Below, in pieces: positions 36,614 through 44,697 of a DNA stretch of 64,000 bases. The position numbers were made by a program, and so were the translations under genes. The stretch is from Verrucomicrobiaceae bacterium (GTDB taxonomy: Bacteria; Verrucomicrobiota; Verrucomicrobiia; Verrucomicrobiales; Verrucomicrobiaceae): contig JAIXSY010000055.1 in assembly GCA_027484445.1 (NCBI GenBank), positions 124,001-188,000 on the forward strand. Direction: 5' to 3'. The notes below the pieces were generated by a model. It was not told the origin of the DNA, searched no databases, and saw only the letters and a list, made by a program, of their open reading frames with translations. Within the stretch, counting starts at the first letter, position 1, and each line of letters begins with the position of its first letter.

Positions 36614-37252
36614 ATGGCCCGCGTCACTGCTGCTGAACTGAAACGCGTGCTCGCCAATGCGGCCAAGTCCGGCAGCCGAGTCACGGACCGGGGCACCCAA
36701 GCCGCTCGCCCACAGAATCGACCCAGCAGTCACGCATCGAATGAAAAAAGCCGCGTGCTGGCCATCGACCCTGCTTTGCGAAACACAGGCTGGGCCGTGC
36801 TAGAGAAGCAAGGACGAAACCTACGCGCCATGGCTTGGGGGGTGATTTCCAACCCACCCAAACTGCTGCATTCCGGCTGCCTCGTCGCCATTCGCGAACA
36901 ACTCCAAGACGTCATTCGAGAGCACTGCCCCGACGCCTGTGCCATCGAGACCACCATCTACGTTCAAAGCTACAAAACCGCGATCGTGCTTGGCACTGCG
37001 CGCGCCGCTTGCCTGATCGCTGCGGCGGAGCATGGACTGCCCATCTATGAGTATGCGCCGCGTGAGGTCAAGCAAGCCGCTGTCGGACGTGGTGCTGCCA
37101 AAAAGGACCAAGTCGCCTTCATGATACGATCGCTGCTTCAGCTCCAGGAAACACCACCGCCTGACGCCGCCGATGCCCTCGCAGTCGGCATTACCCACTT
37201 CCAAAACAGTGAAGCCGGAGCCGCTCTGGGCATCGAAGCAAGGCGCGTTTGA
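36614..37252 (+). CDS. ruvC: Holliday junction resolvase RuvC
   Basis: RuvC cuts Holliday junctions in recombination repair. The core begins around residue 48 with VLAIDPALRNTGWAVLE, which carries the first acidic catalytic residue. The second acid is in CAIETTIYVQSYKTAIVLGTARAA. The last two are in PPDAADALAVGITHF. The usual length is about 160-175 residues; this protein is 212 because of a polar, basic N-terminal extension of about 45 residues. ATG 36614 is the only evident start with good position after doxX. ruvA and ruvB are not in the window. Confidence 0.93.
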   Translation: MARVTAAELKRVLANAAKSGSRVTDRGTQAARPQNRPSSHASNEKSRVLAIDPALRNTGWAVLEKQGRNLRAMAWGVISNPPKLLHSGCLVAIREQLQDVIREHCPDACAIETTIYVQSYKTAIVLGTARAACLIAAAEHGLPIYEYAPREVKQAAVGRGAAKKDQVAFMIRSLLQLQETPPPDAADALAVGITHFQNSEAGAALGIEARRV

Positions 37253-37353
37253 GGCCAGTCTCATCGCCAAGCTGCAGCACTGAGATTCTCTAACCGCGCA
37301 CCTGTTTCGCCACCTTGACCAAGGCCAGAATCTATCCGATTGACCCACCTTCC

Positions 37354-38904
37354 ATGTCTAAAAAACCCGTTGTTCTCATCATCCGCGACGGCTGGGGCAT
37401 CAATCCCGGCGGCAAAGCTCAAGCTCAAGCCAATGGCGATGCCACGCTGCTCGCGAAGACGCCGTTCCATGACCACCTTTACGCCACCTACCCGCGCGGC
37501 ACCGTCAGCGCCAGCGGCGAGGACGTGGGCCTGCCGGAAGGCCAGATGGGCAACAGCGAAGTGGGCCACCTCAACCTCGGTGCGGGCCGCATCGTGTATC
37601 AAGACCTCACCCGCATCAACAAGAGCATCCGCGATGGCGAGCTGGCGAAGATGCCCGTGCTCGTCGAGGCCTTCGAGAAGGCCAAGGGCAAGCGCCTGCA
37701 CTTCCTCGGCCTCATCAGCGATGGCGGTGTGCATTCGCATCAGGATCACCTCGCCGCGCTCTGCAATGCCGCGAAGGCCGCAGGCGTCACCGATTTGATG
37801 GTGCATGCCATCACCGATGGTCGTGACACCTCCCCGACCGGCGGCGCGGCCTACATGGCCAAACTGGAGGCCGATTTGAAACCGAGCGGAGCCAAGATCG
37901 CCACCGTGATCGGTCGCTACTACGCCATGGACCGCGACAAGCGCTGGGAACGCAACAAGCTCGCCTGGGACGCCATCGTGCTCGGTCGCGGTGAAGTGCG
38001 CAGCGATGCGCCGAGCGCCGCCGTGAAGGCCGCGTATCCGAGTGATCCGCGTGGCGATGAATTCATGCAGCCGATGATTTTTTCCAATGCCAACGAGCAG
38101 CGCATCCGCGATGGCGATGTCATTCTGTGGTTCAATTTCCGTGCCGACCGCGCCCGCCAACTCAGCGATGCGTTCTTGAAGGCCGACTTCGCCGGGTTCG
38201 ACCGCGAAGTGACGCCGAAGACCGGCTACTACACGCTCACCGAGTATGACGCGACTTACACCGAACTCGGTGCTCGCGTGATTTTCGGCACCGAAAGCCT
38301 CAGCAACAACCTCGGGCAAACCATCGCCGCCGCAGGCCTCACGCAGCTCCGCGCCGCTGAGACGGAAAAATACCCGCACGTGACCTTCTTCTTCAACAGC
38401 GGCGTCGAAGAGCCAAATCCCGGTGAAGATCGCTACCTCGCCATTTCGCCCAAAGAAGTGCCCACCTACGACAAAAAGCCGCAGATGAGCGCTCCGGACC
38501 TCACCTTTGAAGTGCTGCGCCGTCTCGAAAAATACGACGCCGTCATCATGAACTACGCCAATCCCGACATGGTCGGCCACACCGGCGTCGTGGAGGCTGG
38601 CGTGCATGCCTGCGAGACCATCGACCTCGGTGTGCGCATGATCGTGGAAAAGGTGCTCGAGCTCGGCGGCAAGCTCTTCATCACCGCCGACCACGGCAAC
38701 TGCGAGCAAATGCGCAACGCCGACGGCTCCCCGCACACCGCCCACACCACCAACCTCGTCCACGGCATCTACGTCGCCGCCGATGCCGCGAACTACACCG
38801 TCCGCAACGGCATCCTCGCCGACATCGCGCCCACGCTTCTCGACATGCTCGGCGTGAAGCAACCTGCGGAGATGACCGGGAAGAGCTTGTTGGTGAGGAA
38901 GTAA
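37354..38904 (+). CDS. gpmI: 2,3-Bisphosphoglycerate-independent phosphoglycerate mutase
   Basis: GpmI interconverts 3- and 2-phosphoglycerate in glycolysis using two Mn ions. From ATG 37354 the product is 516 residues, the normal size. It has the metal-binding start VVLIIRDGWGINPGG, the phosphorylated Ser in GQMGNSEVGHLNLGAGRIVYQ, and the later metal sites DMVGHTGV and FITADHGNCEQM with HTTNLVHGIYVA. A TTG-based extension from 37315 is unlikely. The gene has high G+C and is followed by a strong terminator-like hairpin at 38929-38963. Confidence 0.96.
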   Translation: MSKKPVVLIIRDGWGINPGGKAQAQANGDATLLAKTPFHDHLYATYPRGTVSASGEDVGLPEGQMGNSEVGHLNLGAGRIVYQDLTRINKSIRDGELAKMPVLVEAFEKAKGKRLHFLGLISDGGVHSHQDHLAALCNAAKAAGVTDLMVHAITDGRDTSPTGGAAYMAKLEADLKPSGAKIATVIGRYYAMDRDKRWERNKLAWDAIVLGRGEVRSDAPSAAVKAAYPSDPRGDEFMQPMIFSNANEQRIRDGDVILWFNFRADRARQLSDAFLKADFAGFDREVTPKTGYYTLTEYDATYTELGARVIFGTESLSNNLGQTIAAAGLTQLRAAETEKYPHVTFFFNSGVEEPNPGEDRYLAISPKEVPTYDKKPQMSAPDLTFEVLRRLEKYDAVIMNYANPDMVGHTGVVEAGVHACETIDLGVRMIVEKVLELGGKLFITADHGNCEQMRNADGSPHTAHTTNLVHGIYVAADAANYTVRNGILADIAPTLLDMLGVKQPAEMTGKSLLVRK

Positions 38905-38920
38905 GCACTTCAAACGCTCT

Positions 38921-39610
38921 ATGAATTTCAAAGTCCGCCCTTGGATCTCTTGGGCGGATTTTGCTTTGATAGGTGTCGCTTGCCTCGTTTTAGTGTGCTC
39001 GGATTGGCTTCAGTATGAAGACGGCTTTAGTGGTGGATGTTCATTCATCATTGCATTACCCTTACTGTTTTCCATACCAGTCTTTGGCTTGGCGCTACTG
39101 TTTCTACCTTCGTTACAGAAAAAGCAGAAGGGATGGCTTCATCATATTTGGATTCGCCCACTTCTTCTAGGGATTGGTGGTTTAGTGTTGTGGCTGGCTC
39201 ATCGTTTTTCACCGTTTTATGACCATGAGGTCACCCCTTGTTTAAAGGGTCAGCTTATGTCTGTACAATCCATTATTTCTGACGAGAGGCTGTTAGCACT
39301 CAGAGAGTTCGCGCGGTTGAAGAACAAAGAGCTAGGAGCTGAGCGTGGGTTAATGACAGTGCAAGCTGAAGCAATGCCACCTTTCCTATCTGAGCATCCA
39401 TGGGGACGGCCTCGCCCCTTGGATTTATGGGCACACAGGAATGGGATCGAAATCTACATCTGCTGGGGGTGGGCGCTCCCAGGGTACTTTGGTCTTCTGA
39501 TTGATCCAGAAACACCGCCCGTAGAAGGCGTCGTCGAGTCCCAAGACGGAGCTTACCAAATGCACCGAAAGCTCAAAGATAATGTCTGGTTCTACCACAC
39601 CAACGGCTAA
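38921..39610 (+). CDS. Orphan membrane protein, A+T-richer than its neighbours
   Basis: The 229-residue product has about three hydrophobic helices in its first 105 residues (FALIGVACLVLVCSDWL, SFIIALPLLFSIPVFGLALLFL, PLLLGIGGLVLWLAH), then a polar domain of about 120 residues with a Trp/Gly-rich end. I recognise no family. Two sampled 60-base lines of the gene are 40-43% G+C, against 58% in a line of gpmI just upstream. Its first codons lie inside a terminator-like hairpin (38929-38963). It probably entered by transfer or is under relaxed codon constraint. The phosphatase ATG begins four bases after its stop. Confidence 0.6.
   Translation: MNFKVRPWISWADFALIGVACLVLVCSDWLQYEDGFSGGCSFIIALPLLFSIPVFGLALLFLPSLQKKQKGWLHHIWIRPLLLGIGGLVLWLAHRFSPFYDHEVTPCLKGQLMSVQSIISDERLLALREFARLKNKELGAERGLMTVQAEAMPPFLSEHPWGRPRPLDLWAHRNGIEIYICWGWALPGYFGLLIDPETPPVEGVVESQDGAYQMHRKLKDNVWFYHTNG
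38929..38965 (+). terminator. Terminator-like hairpin overlapping the start of the next gene
   Basis: CAAAGTCCGCCC (38929-38940) pairs with GGGCGGATTTTG (38952-38963) over 12 positions, with one G-U pair and an 11-nt loop. The 3' side carries the T run of an intrinsic terminator. It lies 24 bases past the gpmI stop, so it is most simply the gpmI terminator. It also falls within codons 3-15 of the gene assigned to 38921-39610. Confidence 0.7.
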
Positions 39611-39614
39611 ACCT

Positions 39615-39944
39615 ATGCGCCTCCTCTTCCTGTGCTCTCGCAACCACTGGCGCAGCCCGACGGCGGAGGCGGTGTATCAAAACGATCCGCGGGTGGAGGT
39701 GTGCAGCGCCGGGGTGAGTGTGGCGGCACGGCGGCGGGTGTCGGAGAAGCTGCTGCGCTGGGCGGATCTCGTGCTTGTCATGGAGCCTTGGCAGAAAAAG
39801 AAGCTGCGCGAGGACTTCCCAGAGCTGTTTCACGAGCTGCGGGTGGAGGTGCTCGACATCCCCGATGACTACGAGTTCATGGATCCCATCCTCATGGAAA
39901 TGATTCACGACCGTGTCGAGCCGCTGCTGGAGGAGTCTGTTTGA
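39615..39944 (+). CDS. Low-molecular-weight protein tyrosine phosphatase-like protein
   Basis: From ATG 39615 the product is 109 residues. The phosphatase loop is LFLCSRNHWRSPTAEAVY, matching C-x5-R-S with catalytic Cys and Arg. Family members of this short kind are about 105-110 residues, against about 150 for full LMW-PTPases. A conserved Asp-containing block IPDDYEFMDP near the end could supply the general acid. It lies four bases after the orphan membrane gene. The role may be dephosphorylation of a tyrosine or arginine phosphate, but the substrate is unknown. Confidence 0.85.
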   Translation: MRLLFLCSRNHWRSPTAEAVYQNDPRVEVCSAGVSVAARRRVSEKLLRWADLVLVMEPWQKKKLREDFPELFHELRVEVLDIPDDYEFMDPILMEMIHDRVEPLLEESV

Positions 39945-39975
39945 GAGACGTGCGCTTCCGAACGAAAGGTAGCCT

Positions 39976-42114
39976 CTAGCGCCAGCGGACCGTCATGCGC
40001 TGAGTCGGTTGTGTGGTGAGTTCCAAAACGCGAAGATTTGACACGTGATGCTGCGGTGGAAGGTCTGGCATGAGCGTCCAGGTTTGGAATCCCGACTCCG
40101 TGTTCAAGCGAAGGCGGAGGTTCACACCAAGCTGGCTATTGCCATTGTCCAGCGCCCATTCGTGCAGGTAAAGGTAGCTACGCGGCAGGATGAGTTTGAT
40201 TTGGTAGCGCTCTCCTCCCAGCGGCGTGAACTCTGCCTTGAATTGTTCGGGGTCAAACACAGCTGCATAGCCTGTGCCAAAGGCCCAAGGTTGAATCGCA
40301 TCGACTTTACCACGCGACTTTCCAGAGGCTGTTCCATGCGCCCGGATGGGCCATGTGCTGCCTTCCTCAAGACGTTTGCCATAACTGCGAGCGTCGAGCT
40401 GGGCCTCCATGATCCAGGCGGGGTGCCCTTCCGCAGAAGGCAACAAAACGCCACTGCCCGCCACTTCAGCGATGAGGCTGAGCTGACCCGCATCTGCCTC
40501 TGCGGAGAAGTTGACGCTTCCTGCCAAAGCTGGACGCGTGGGCAACATGGGCACCTGTAGCTTGAGTCCTAAATTCTGAGCGATGATCAAGGTTTTGCGG
40601 CGCTCCAGCGTCAACTCACCGATCTGAAGCTTCAGCTTCACCTCCAGGCTTTGTGTCGATCCGCCCCCCGCAGGCGGGGAAAAGGCAGCATCCAGGGACA
40701 TGCCTGCTCCAGGCTTCAGTCGAATATCGCCCGATTGCTTTGCCCCAGCCGCCTCCAGTTCCCATCGTCCCACGAGGTCCTGGCCGCTTTGATTCAAAAG
40801 CTGCGCTGCCGGGGTAAGCTGACCCTCTTGGTTAAAGCTCACGCAGGGTTCCCAAAGCACGGCGATGGGCTCCAAGTTGGCCCGCAGGGTCTGCGTCCAG
40901 ACTTGGTGCCCATCGGAGATCAGCCACGGCAGACGCACCTCCGATTCCTCAAGGGCATTTGCCCCGTCCGATGGCACATAGATTGCCGAAAGTGTCTGCT
41001 TGGCACCAGGGGCGAGGGTCAGATGGCTCTGTGCTTCACGTGGACGCCAACCGCTGCTGATGAGTGGCAAGGCCGTCAGTTCCAAAGGCGACGCTGTCTG
41101 CTGTGTCCATGCCCAGGACAGCTCCAGCTCTCCTGTTTTTTTCCAAACCGCACGCGCTTCAGAGACCCTCATGGGCTGGCTCGGGGCAGGCATCATCAGG
41201 CGGTCATACATGAGCTGCCCGAGCCGCTGATGCAGCTTGGCCCTTGGCAGGTCATGCCCTTCGTCTTCCTCATGAAAGAAGGCTTTCCAAGCATCCACCA
41301 CACGCGCAAAGCGCTCGCCTTCATGGACTGCATCGTTCGGGGGCAATTCAAAGCCGTCTAAACTCGCCCCAAGATCGACCGCGAACCATCCTTCGTCTTC
41401 TGCGGCGTCCAGGGCGATATCCGTGAGCGGTCGAGTTTGCCCAAGGCTAACCTCAGGCCGCTCGCTCATGGGCATCCAGGGCATGATCACGATCACATCT
41501 GCCCCCAGCTCACGCACGGCCAGTCCCGCTTGCTTCAAGTAGCGGCTGAACTCAGCTGGCGAGAGCCCTGACTCCGCCTCTGTGAAACCGTGACAAAGCA
41601 GCACCGCATCGACCGGAGCTTGGCGAGCGACGGATTGCAAAATGGCGGGTGCATCGACAAGAGTTTGTCCCGGCTCTGCAATGACACGGACGGAGATGCC
41701 TGGAGCAAAGGCGTCCTTGGCCGATGGCGACGACTTTCTCACGCCGCCAGTCATGAAAAAGCGTGTGGCGAGTGCTTTGGCGAATACTTCCGTCAGCGGT
41801 TGATCCGCGCTGAGTAGGCGATCCGCAGGGTCGCGCCAGACTTCAAGAAAGCGTGGCTCCGCTAGCACCAGCAGGTGGGCATTCTCTCGTTGAGAGAGCT
41901 TTCGCCAAAGGGCAGGCACAAGCTTCTTGAGCCGAGCTTGGCTTTCTTCGGAAAGATCAAAGCGATCGTGCCCCCGCGGACTAGAGGGTCGGGGCAGTTT
42001 CGCCTCCAGAGCAGCCACGGCCTCTGGCTCAGAAGATTGAGCGATGGCATCGCTGGCGCCGAGGAGGAGCAGTGGGCAGAAAAAAGGAACAACGCGCAAA
42101 AACGAAAGAGGCAT
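39976..42114 (-). CDS. Secreted SGNH-like protein of unknown function
   Basis: The 712-residue product starts with a signal peptide (SFLRVVPFFCPLLLLGASDAIA-Q). Residues 80-280 resemble a GDSL/SGNH domain: HLLVLAEPRFLEVWRD near the start, VDAVLLCHGFTEAESGLSPAEF in the position of block III, and NDAVHEGERFARVVDAW where the terminal catalytic His is expected. The first block has no clear catalytic Ser, so activity is doubtful. Residues 300-700 are beta-rich and carbohydrate-binding-like (repeats of GxELxLSW and RVxELTT). It stands alone on its strand, with a 65-base gap to opcA upstream. The substrate and the domain names are uncertain. Confidence 0.65.
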   Translation of the reverse strand: MPLSFLRVVPFFCPLLLLGASDAIAQSSEPEAVAALEAKLPRPSSPRGHDRFDLSEESQARLKKLVPALWRKLSQRENAHLLVLAEPRFLEVWRDPADRLLSADQPLTEVFAKALATRFFMTGGVRKSSPSAKDAFAPGISVRVIAEPGQTLVDAPAILQSVARQAPVDAVLLCHGFTEAESGLSPAEFSRYLKQAGLAVRELGADVIVIMPWMPMSERPEVSLGQTRPLTDIALDAAEDEGWFAVDLGASLDGFELPPNDAVHEGERFARVVDAWKAFFHEEDEGHDLPRAKLHQRLGQLMYDRLMMPAPSQPMRVSEARAVWKKTGELELSWAWTQQTASPLELTALPLISSGWRPREAQSHLTLAPGAKQTLSAIYVPSDGANALEESEVRLPWLISDGHQVWTQTLRANLEPIAVLWEPCVSFNQEGQLTPAAQLLNQSGQDLVGRWELEAAGAKQSGDIRLKPGAGMSLDAAFSPPAGGGSTQSLEVKLKLQIGELTLERRKTLIIAQNLGLKLQVPMLPTRPALAGSVNFSAEADAGQLSLIAEVAGSGVLLPSAEGHPAWIMEAQLDARSYGKRLEEGSTWPIRAHGTASGKSRGKVDAIQPWAFGTGYAAVFDPEQFKAEFTPLGGERYQIKLILPRSYLYLHEWALDNGNSQLGVNLRLRLNTESGFQTWTLMPDLPPQHHVSNLRVLELTTQPTQRMTVRWR

Positions 42115-42179
42115 TTCGCCTCACATCGCTAAGACGCGGGCATTTTTCCAGCCGAAAGAACGGGACCTGAGGGATGGAA

Positions 42180-43229
42180 TCACTTGGCAAGCAGTCGGCT
42201 CAGGAGGGGTAAAGCGACCCGAAAATGGGTATTGCCCCCCGTGCGACTGAGCTGAGCACTGATCAACTCTGCATCTGTGACGAAGTCCGCAGGCAGCATC
42301 TCATCCCGGCAGATGCCTGAGCAGGACAGGTGCGTCCGCACGTAGGCTGAACTGCCTTCCCGCGTGACGGACAGATCCAGGCAAGGCGAATGGAGACGTA
42401 GGCTCGAGAATGCTACCTCTGAAGCTTTTTCTTCGAGTTCAAGTGTGATGCGACTGCCATTTTCACGCTCAAACACAAAGCCGGGCATGTCTTCCACGAG
42501 GTCTGCATGAAGGCGCTGGCAGATCCATCCGCCCAAAAGAAGAGCCGCACAGCGCTGGCCGGGAGCATGAGTGATCTCGATTTTCTCCAGGTTTGTGAGC
42601 TGCTCCCGCGCTTTCACGTCTTGAAAAGCAGCCGCGAGCGCTGTGCGCATAAAATGACTGCGGGTCCAGCTCAGATCACGCACATCAAAGCGCGAGACCT
42701 GACGCGCTTTTTCCAGACAAGCGAGCTCCGTGGAGGGTTGCTGCCAGGAACTGCTGTCGATGATCAGCGTATGAAGCCGGGAATACAGGCGCTCATCGAA
42801 ATTCCTGACCAGCGGTCCCTGCCACCAAATGATCAGTGGAAGATCAGAGTCGAGGTGAGCGAAAACGATGTTTTGCAGCTGCGCGGCACTGCCGCCCTCC
42901 AAGATGAAGCTGATCTGCTCACTGCACACCACTTGTCGGCCCTGATACGGACGGCAAAGGGCATTGATCCAGGCGCGCGCACGCTCAGGATGCATCTGGG
43001 GCACGCAGGTGATCAACAGCGCACGGCAGGAGTGATCTTCCGTGATCTTTTTCAGCATCTCATTGTTCCGCGCCAGGGCCGCTGGATCTTCGGAATAGAT
43101 GGCAAAGTTGATCAAAGAAGCCCGCGTCTTGGCCTCATCGCTAGCCCAGAGATCCTGCAGGGCACGATCAATTTTCGGGAGCGGCACCTCGGTGCCTAGC
43201 ATGGAAAAATCTAGGTCTGGGGAATTCAT
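42180..43229 (-). CDS. opcA: OpcA-like glucose-6-phosphate dehydrogenase assembly protein
   Basis: From ATG 43229 the product is 349 residues. It matches OpcA features: RASLINFAIYSEDPAALARN in the N-terminal domain, HSCRALLITCVPQMHPERARAW, LPLIIWWQGPLVRNFDERLY, and DLSWTRSHFMRTALAAAFQ. OpcA activates and scaffolds Zwf (G6PDH) in cyanobacteria and Actinobacteria. Zwf itself is absent from the window; in many genomes the two genes are adjacent. The upstream frame starts at a TTG at 43295 overlapping the sugar isomerase stop, but the ATG is better placed. It is transcribed in the same direction as the isomerase 62 bases upstream. Confidence 0.85.
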   Translation of the reverse strand: MNSPDLDFSMLGTEVPLPKIDRALQDLWASDEAKTRASLINFAIYSEDPAALARNNEMLKKITEDHSCRALLITCVPQMHPERARAWINALCRPYQGRQVVCSEQISFILEGGSAAQLQNIVFAHLDSDLPLIIWWQGPLVRNFDERLYSRLHTLIIDSSSWQQPSTELACLEKARQVSRFDVRDLSWTRSHFMRTALAAAFQDVKAREQLTNLEKIEITHAPGQRCAALLLGGWICQRLHADLVEDMPGFVFERENGSRITLELEEKASEVAFSSLRLHSPCLDLSVTREGSSAYVRTHLSCSGICRDEMLPADFVTDAELISAQLSRTGGNTHFRVALPLLSRLLAK

Positions 43230-43291
43230 GGCAGAAGTTCCGAGCATGGAGCGGAAGCCTACTTTCACAACCGGAGAGAACTTCGCGAGGC

Positions 43292-44206
43292 TCAAACGTC
43301 ACAAACCATGGCTGCATGCCGCAGCGCCAGGAGGGGATCATCCCAGGTCGGGATGAATTCGTGGGCGACAAAGTCGTGGTAGCCGATTTCCTGCACCGCT
43401 TTCATCACCGCAGGGTAATGGATCTCCTGCGCATCATCCAGCTCGCAGCGACCTGGATTTCCAGCCGTGTGCAAGTGGCCGATGTAGTCACGATGCAGAC
43501 GCAAACGACGGATGATGTCGCCATTCATGATGCTGACATGGTAAATATCGAACAGCAGTTTGAAGTTCGGACTACCCACCTGCTGGATCAGGCTCACGCA
43601 GAAATCCACATCGTCGCCAAAGTAGCCTGGGTGTCCTTTCATGGGATGGCTGCTGTCTCTGGAGTTCAGGTGCTCCAGCACCAGCGTGATGCCTTTCTGT
43701 TCTGCCAGCGGCAGCACGACTTTCCAGGTCTCCAGGCAGTTTTTCACAGCTTGGTCATGATCCATGCCGTCAAACTTCATGCCGGTGAAGGTGATGACCT
43801 TCTTGGCACCCACTTGAGATGCCACTTCAATTCCCTCGGTAAGCTTGGCGATGACCTCGTCGCGGTATTTGGGGTTGCACGGACCCTGCGCAAAACCGTG
43901 ACCGCTAACCAGTGAAATCTCGAGGCCCATTTTTTTCACCTCCGAATAATACTTCCGGTCGATCCCTTCGATGCCGACCAGACCCATTTCTTTGGCATGT
44001 TTGGCCAACACCAGCGTGTCCATCGGCTTCCAGCACCATCCCATCAGCGTGTGTTTGATGCCATGATTTTGAATGCGGTAGGCAGGGTCCACGGCCTCTT
44101 TTGCAGTGCTAGGGCTGCGTGCTAGCGCTGAAGTGGGAGTTCCTGCTGTCAATGCGGCGGCAAAGCTCAGACCAGAAGATTGAAGAAAAGCACGACGATT
44201 TTGCAT
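43292..44206 (-). CDS. Tat-exported sugar isomerase/epimerase (TIM-barrel)
   Basis: The 304-residue product begins with N-R-R-A-F-L-Q-S-S-G, a Tat signal, ending near ALA-R. The mature part is an AP-endonuclease-2-like TIM barrel of the hydroxypyruvate isomerase/sugar epimerase type. Evidence is KYYSEVKKMGLEISLVSGHG, ITLVLEHLNSRD with the metal-binding Glu, FKLLFDIYHVSIMNGD with Asp and His, and DFVAHEFIPTWD with the final Glu. Such enzymes act on keto-sugars or hydroxypyruvate, but the Tat signal places this one outside the cytoplasm. The substrate is unknown. A structured region lies 75 bases upstream of its start. Confidence 0.88.
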   Translation of the reverse strand: MQNRRAFLQSSGLSFAAALTAGTPTSALARSPSTAKEAVDPAYRIQNHGIKHTLMGWCWKPMDTLVLAKHAKEMGLVGIEGIDRKYYSEVKKMGLEISLVSGHGFAQGPCNPKYRDEVIAKLTEGIEVASQVGAKKVITFTGMKFDGMDHDQAVKNCLETWKVVLPLAEQKGITLVLEHLNSRDSSHPMKGHPGYFGDDVDFCVSLIQQVGSPNFKLLFDIYHVSIMNGDIIRRLRLHRDYIGHLHTAGNPGRCELDDAQEIHYPAVMKAVQEIGYHDFVAHEFIPTWDDPLLALRHAAMVCDV

Positions 44207-44280
44207 GGTGAAAAAAACAACGGTGGGTGAGGGCGTAGAGACAAGTTGAAAATCAACGAAAAGCCCGTCTTCAACGGTCC

Positions 44281-44369
44281 TGTCGTGGCAATCATTACCA
44301 AAAGGTAAGGTGTCGTTTTAGAGGGCTCTTGATACTATTTTTTTAATTCAAGAAAACCTCTCCACGACA
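44281..44369. other. Nested palindromes that could form a three-way RNA junction
   Basis: An outer 8-bp perfect stem pairs TGTCGTGG (44281-44288) with CCACGACA (44362-44369). Inside it are a 5-bp hairpin TTACC-AAAA-GGTAA (44295-44308) and a longer hairpin: AGAGG (44320-44324) with CCTCT (44357-44361) continues, after a small internal loop, into TCTTGA (44327-44332) with TCAAGA (44348-44353) around a T-rich loop. The CCTCT arm abuts the outer stem. The region is 75 bases upstream of the isomerase start on the minus strand, and on the plus strand its outer stem includes the first base of a small ORF. It could be an RNA leader, a small RNA or a DNA cruciform; it matches no riboswitch I know. Confidence 0.5.
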
Positions 44370-44566
44370 TGCCCCGGCGCTATATCGTCTTTTCCATTTT
44401 GATCCTGATTTTGGCTGCCGGAGCCTCATGCCATCTCGCGAGAGCATTTCACCCTACAGAACGCCCCCTTCCGCCATCGCAGGACACTGATGCTGCGTTG
44501 CGTTCTGACCCAAACCTTTCTGGAAGATCCATCGCTCCGGGGGGGGCTGGTGGACGCCAGTCGTAA
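44369..44566 (+). CDS. Small possible lipoprotein, doubtful gene
   Basis: A 65-residue frame begins at ATG 44369. It has a hydrophobic start (IVFSILILILAAGASC) with a Cys after AGAS, reminiscent of a lipobox but lacking the usual Leu/Val at -3. The rest is polar and Pro/Ser/Gly-rich without recognisable fold. Its ATG sits at the end of the nested palindromes, and its stop TAA lies in the first arm of the inverted repeat 44563-44616. It could be real, a remnant or chance. It occupies most of the 44207-44697 interval, which otherwise contains only the two structured elements. Confidence 0.35.
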   Translation: MPRRYIVFSILILILAAGASCHLARAFHPTERPLPPSQDTDAALRSDPNLSGRSIAPGGAGGRQS

Positions 44567-44616
44567 TTCCCGGCGGTGCCAGCGCCGACCAACCTGCAAA
44601 GGCACCGCCGGGATTA
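44563..44616. repeat. Inverted repeat with 20-nt loop
   Basis: The arm TCCCGGCGGTGCC (ending 44580) pairs perfectly with GGCACCGCCGGGA (44601-44613), 13 bp, and continues as TAAT/ATTA with one bulged T. The loop is 20 nt (44581-44600). There is no T tract after either arm. It lies 81 bases from the end of the AI-2E permease gene, which runs toward it on the minus strand, so it may act as a 3' stabiliser for that transcript or be a REP-like repeat. Confidence 0.65.
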
Positions 44617-44697
44617 CTCCCTATTTTCAGAGTCAGGAGTCTTCCTTGCAGCGAACTGGAATTGCTTGAATCGACACGCGCCGTTCTGGCGAGAGGC

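Noticed and set aside
37261..38931. 556-residue open frame on the minus strand across gpmI
   Set aside because: It is exactly antisense to gpmI, which has all catalytic motifs. Its composition (His/Val/Gly/Glu-rich, no domain) is the usual mirror of G+C-rich coding sequence.
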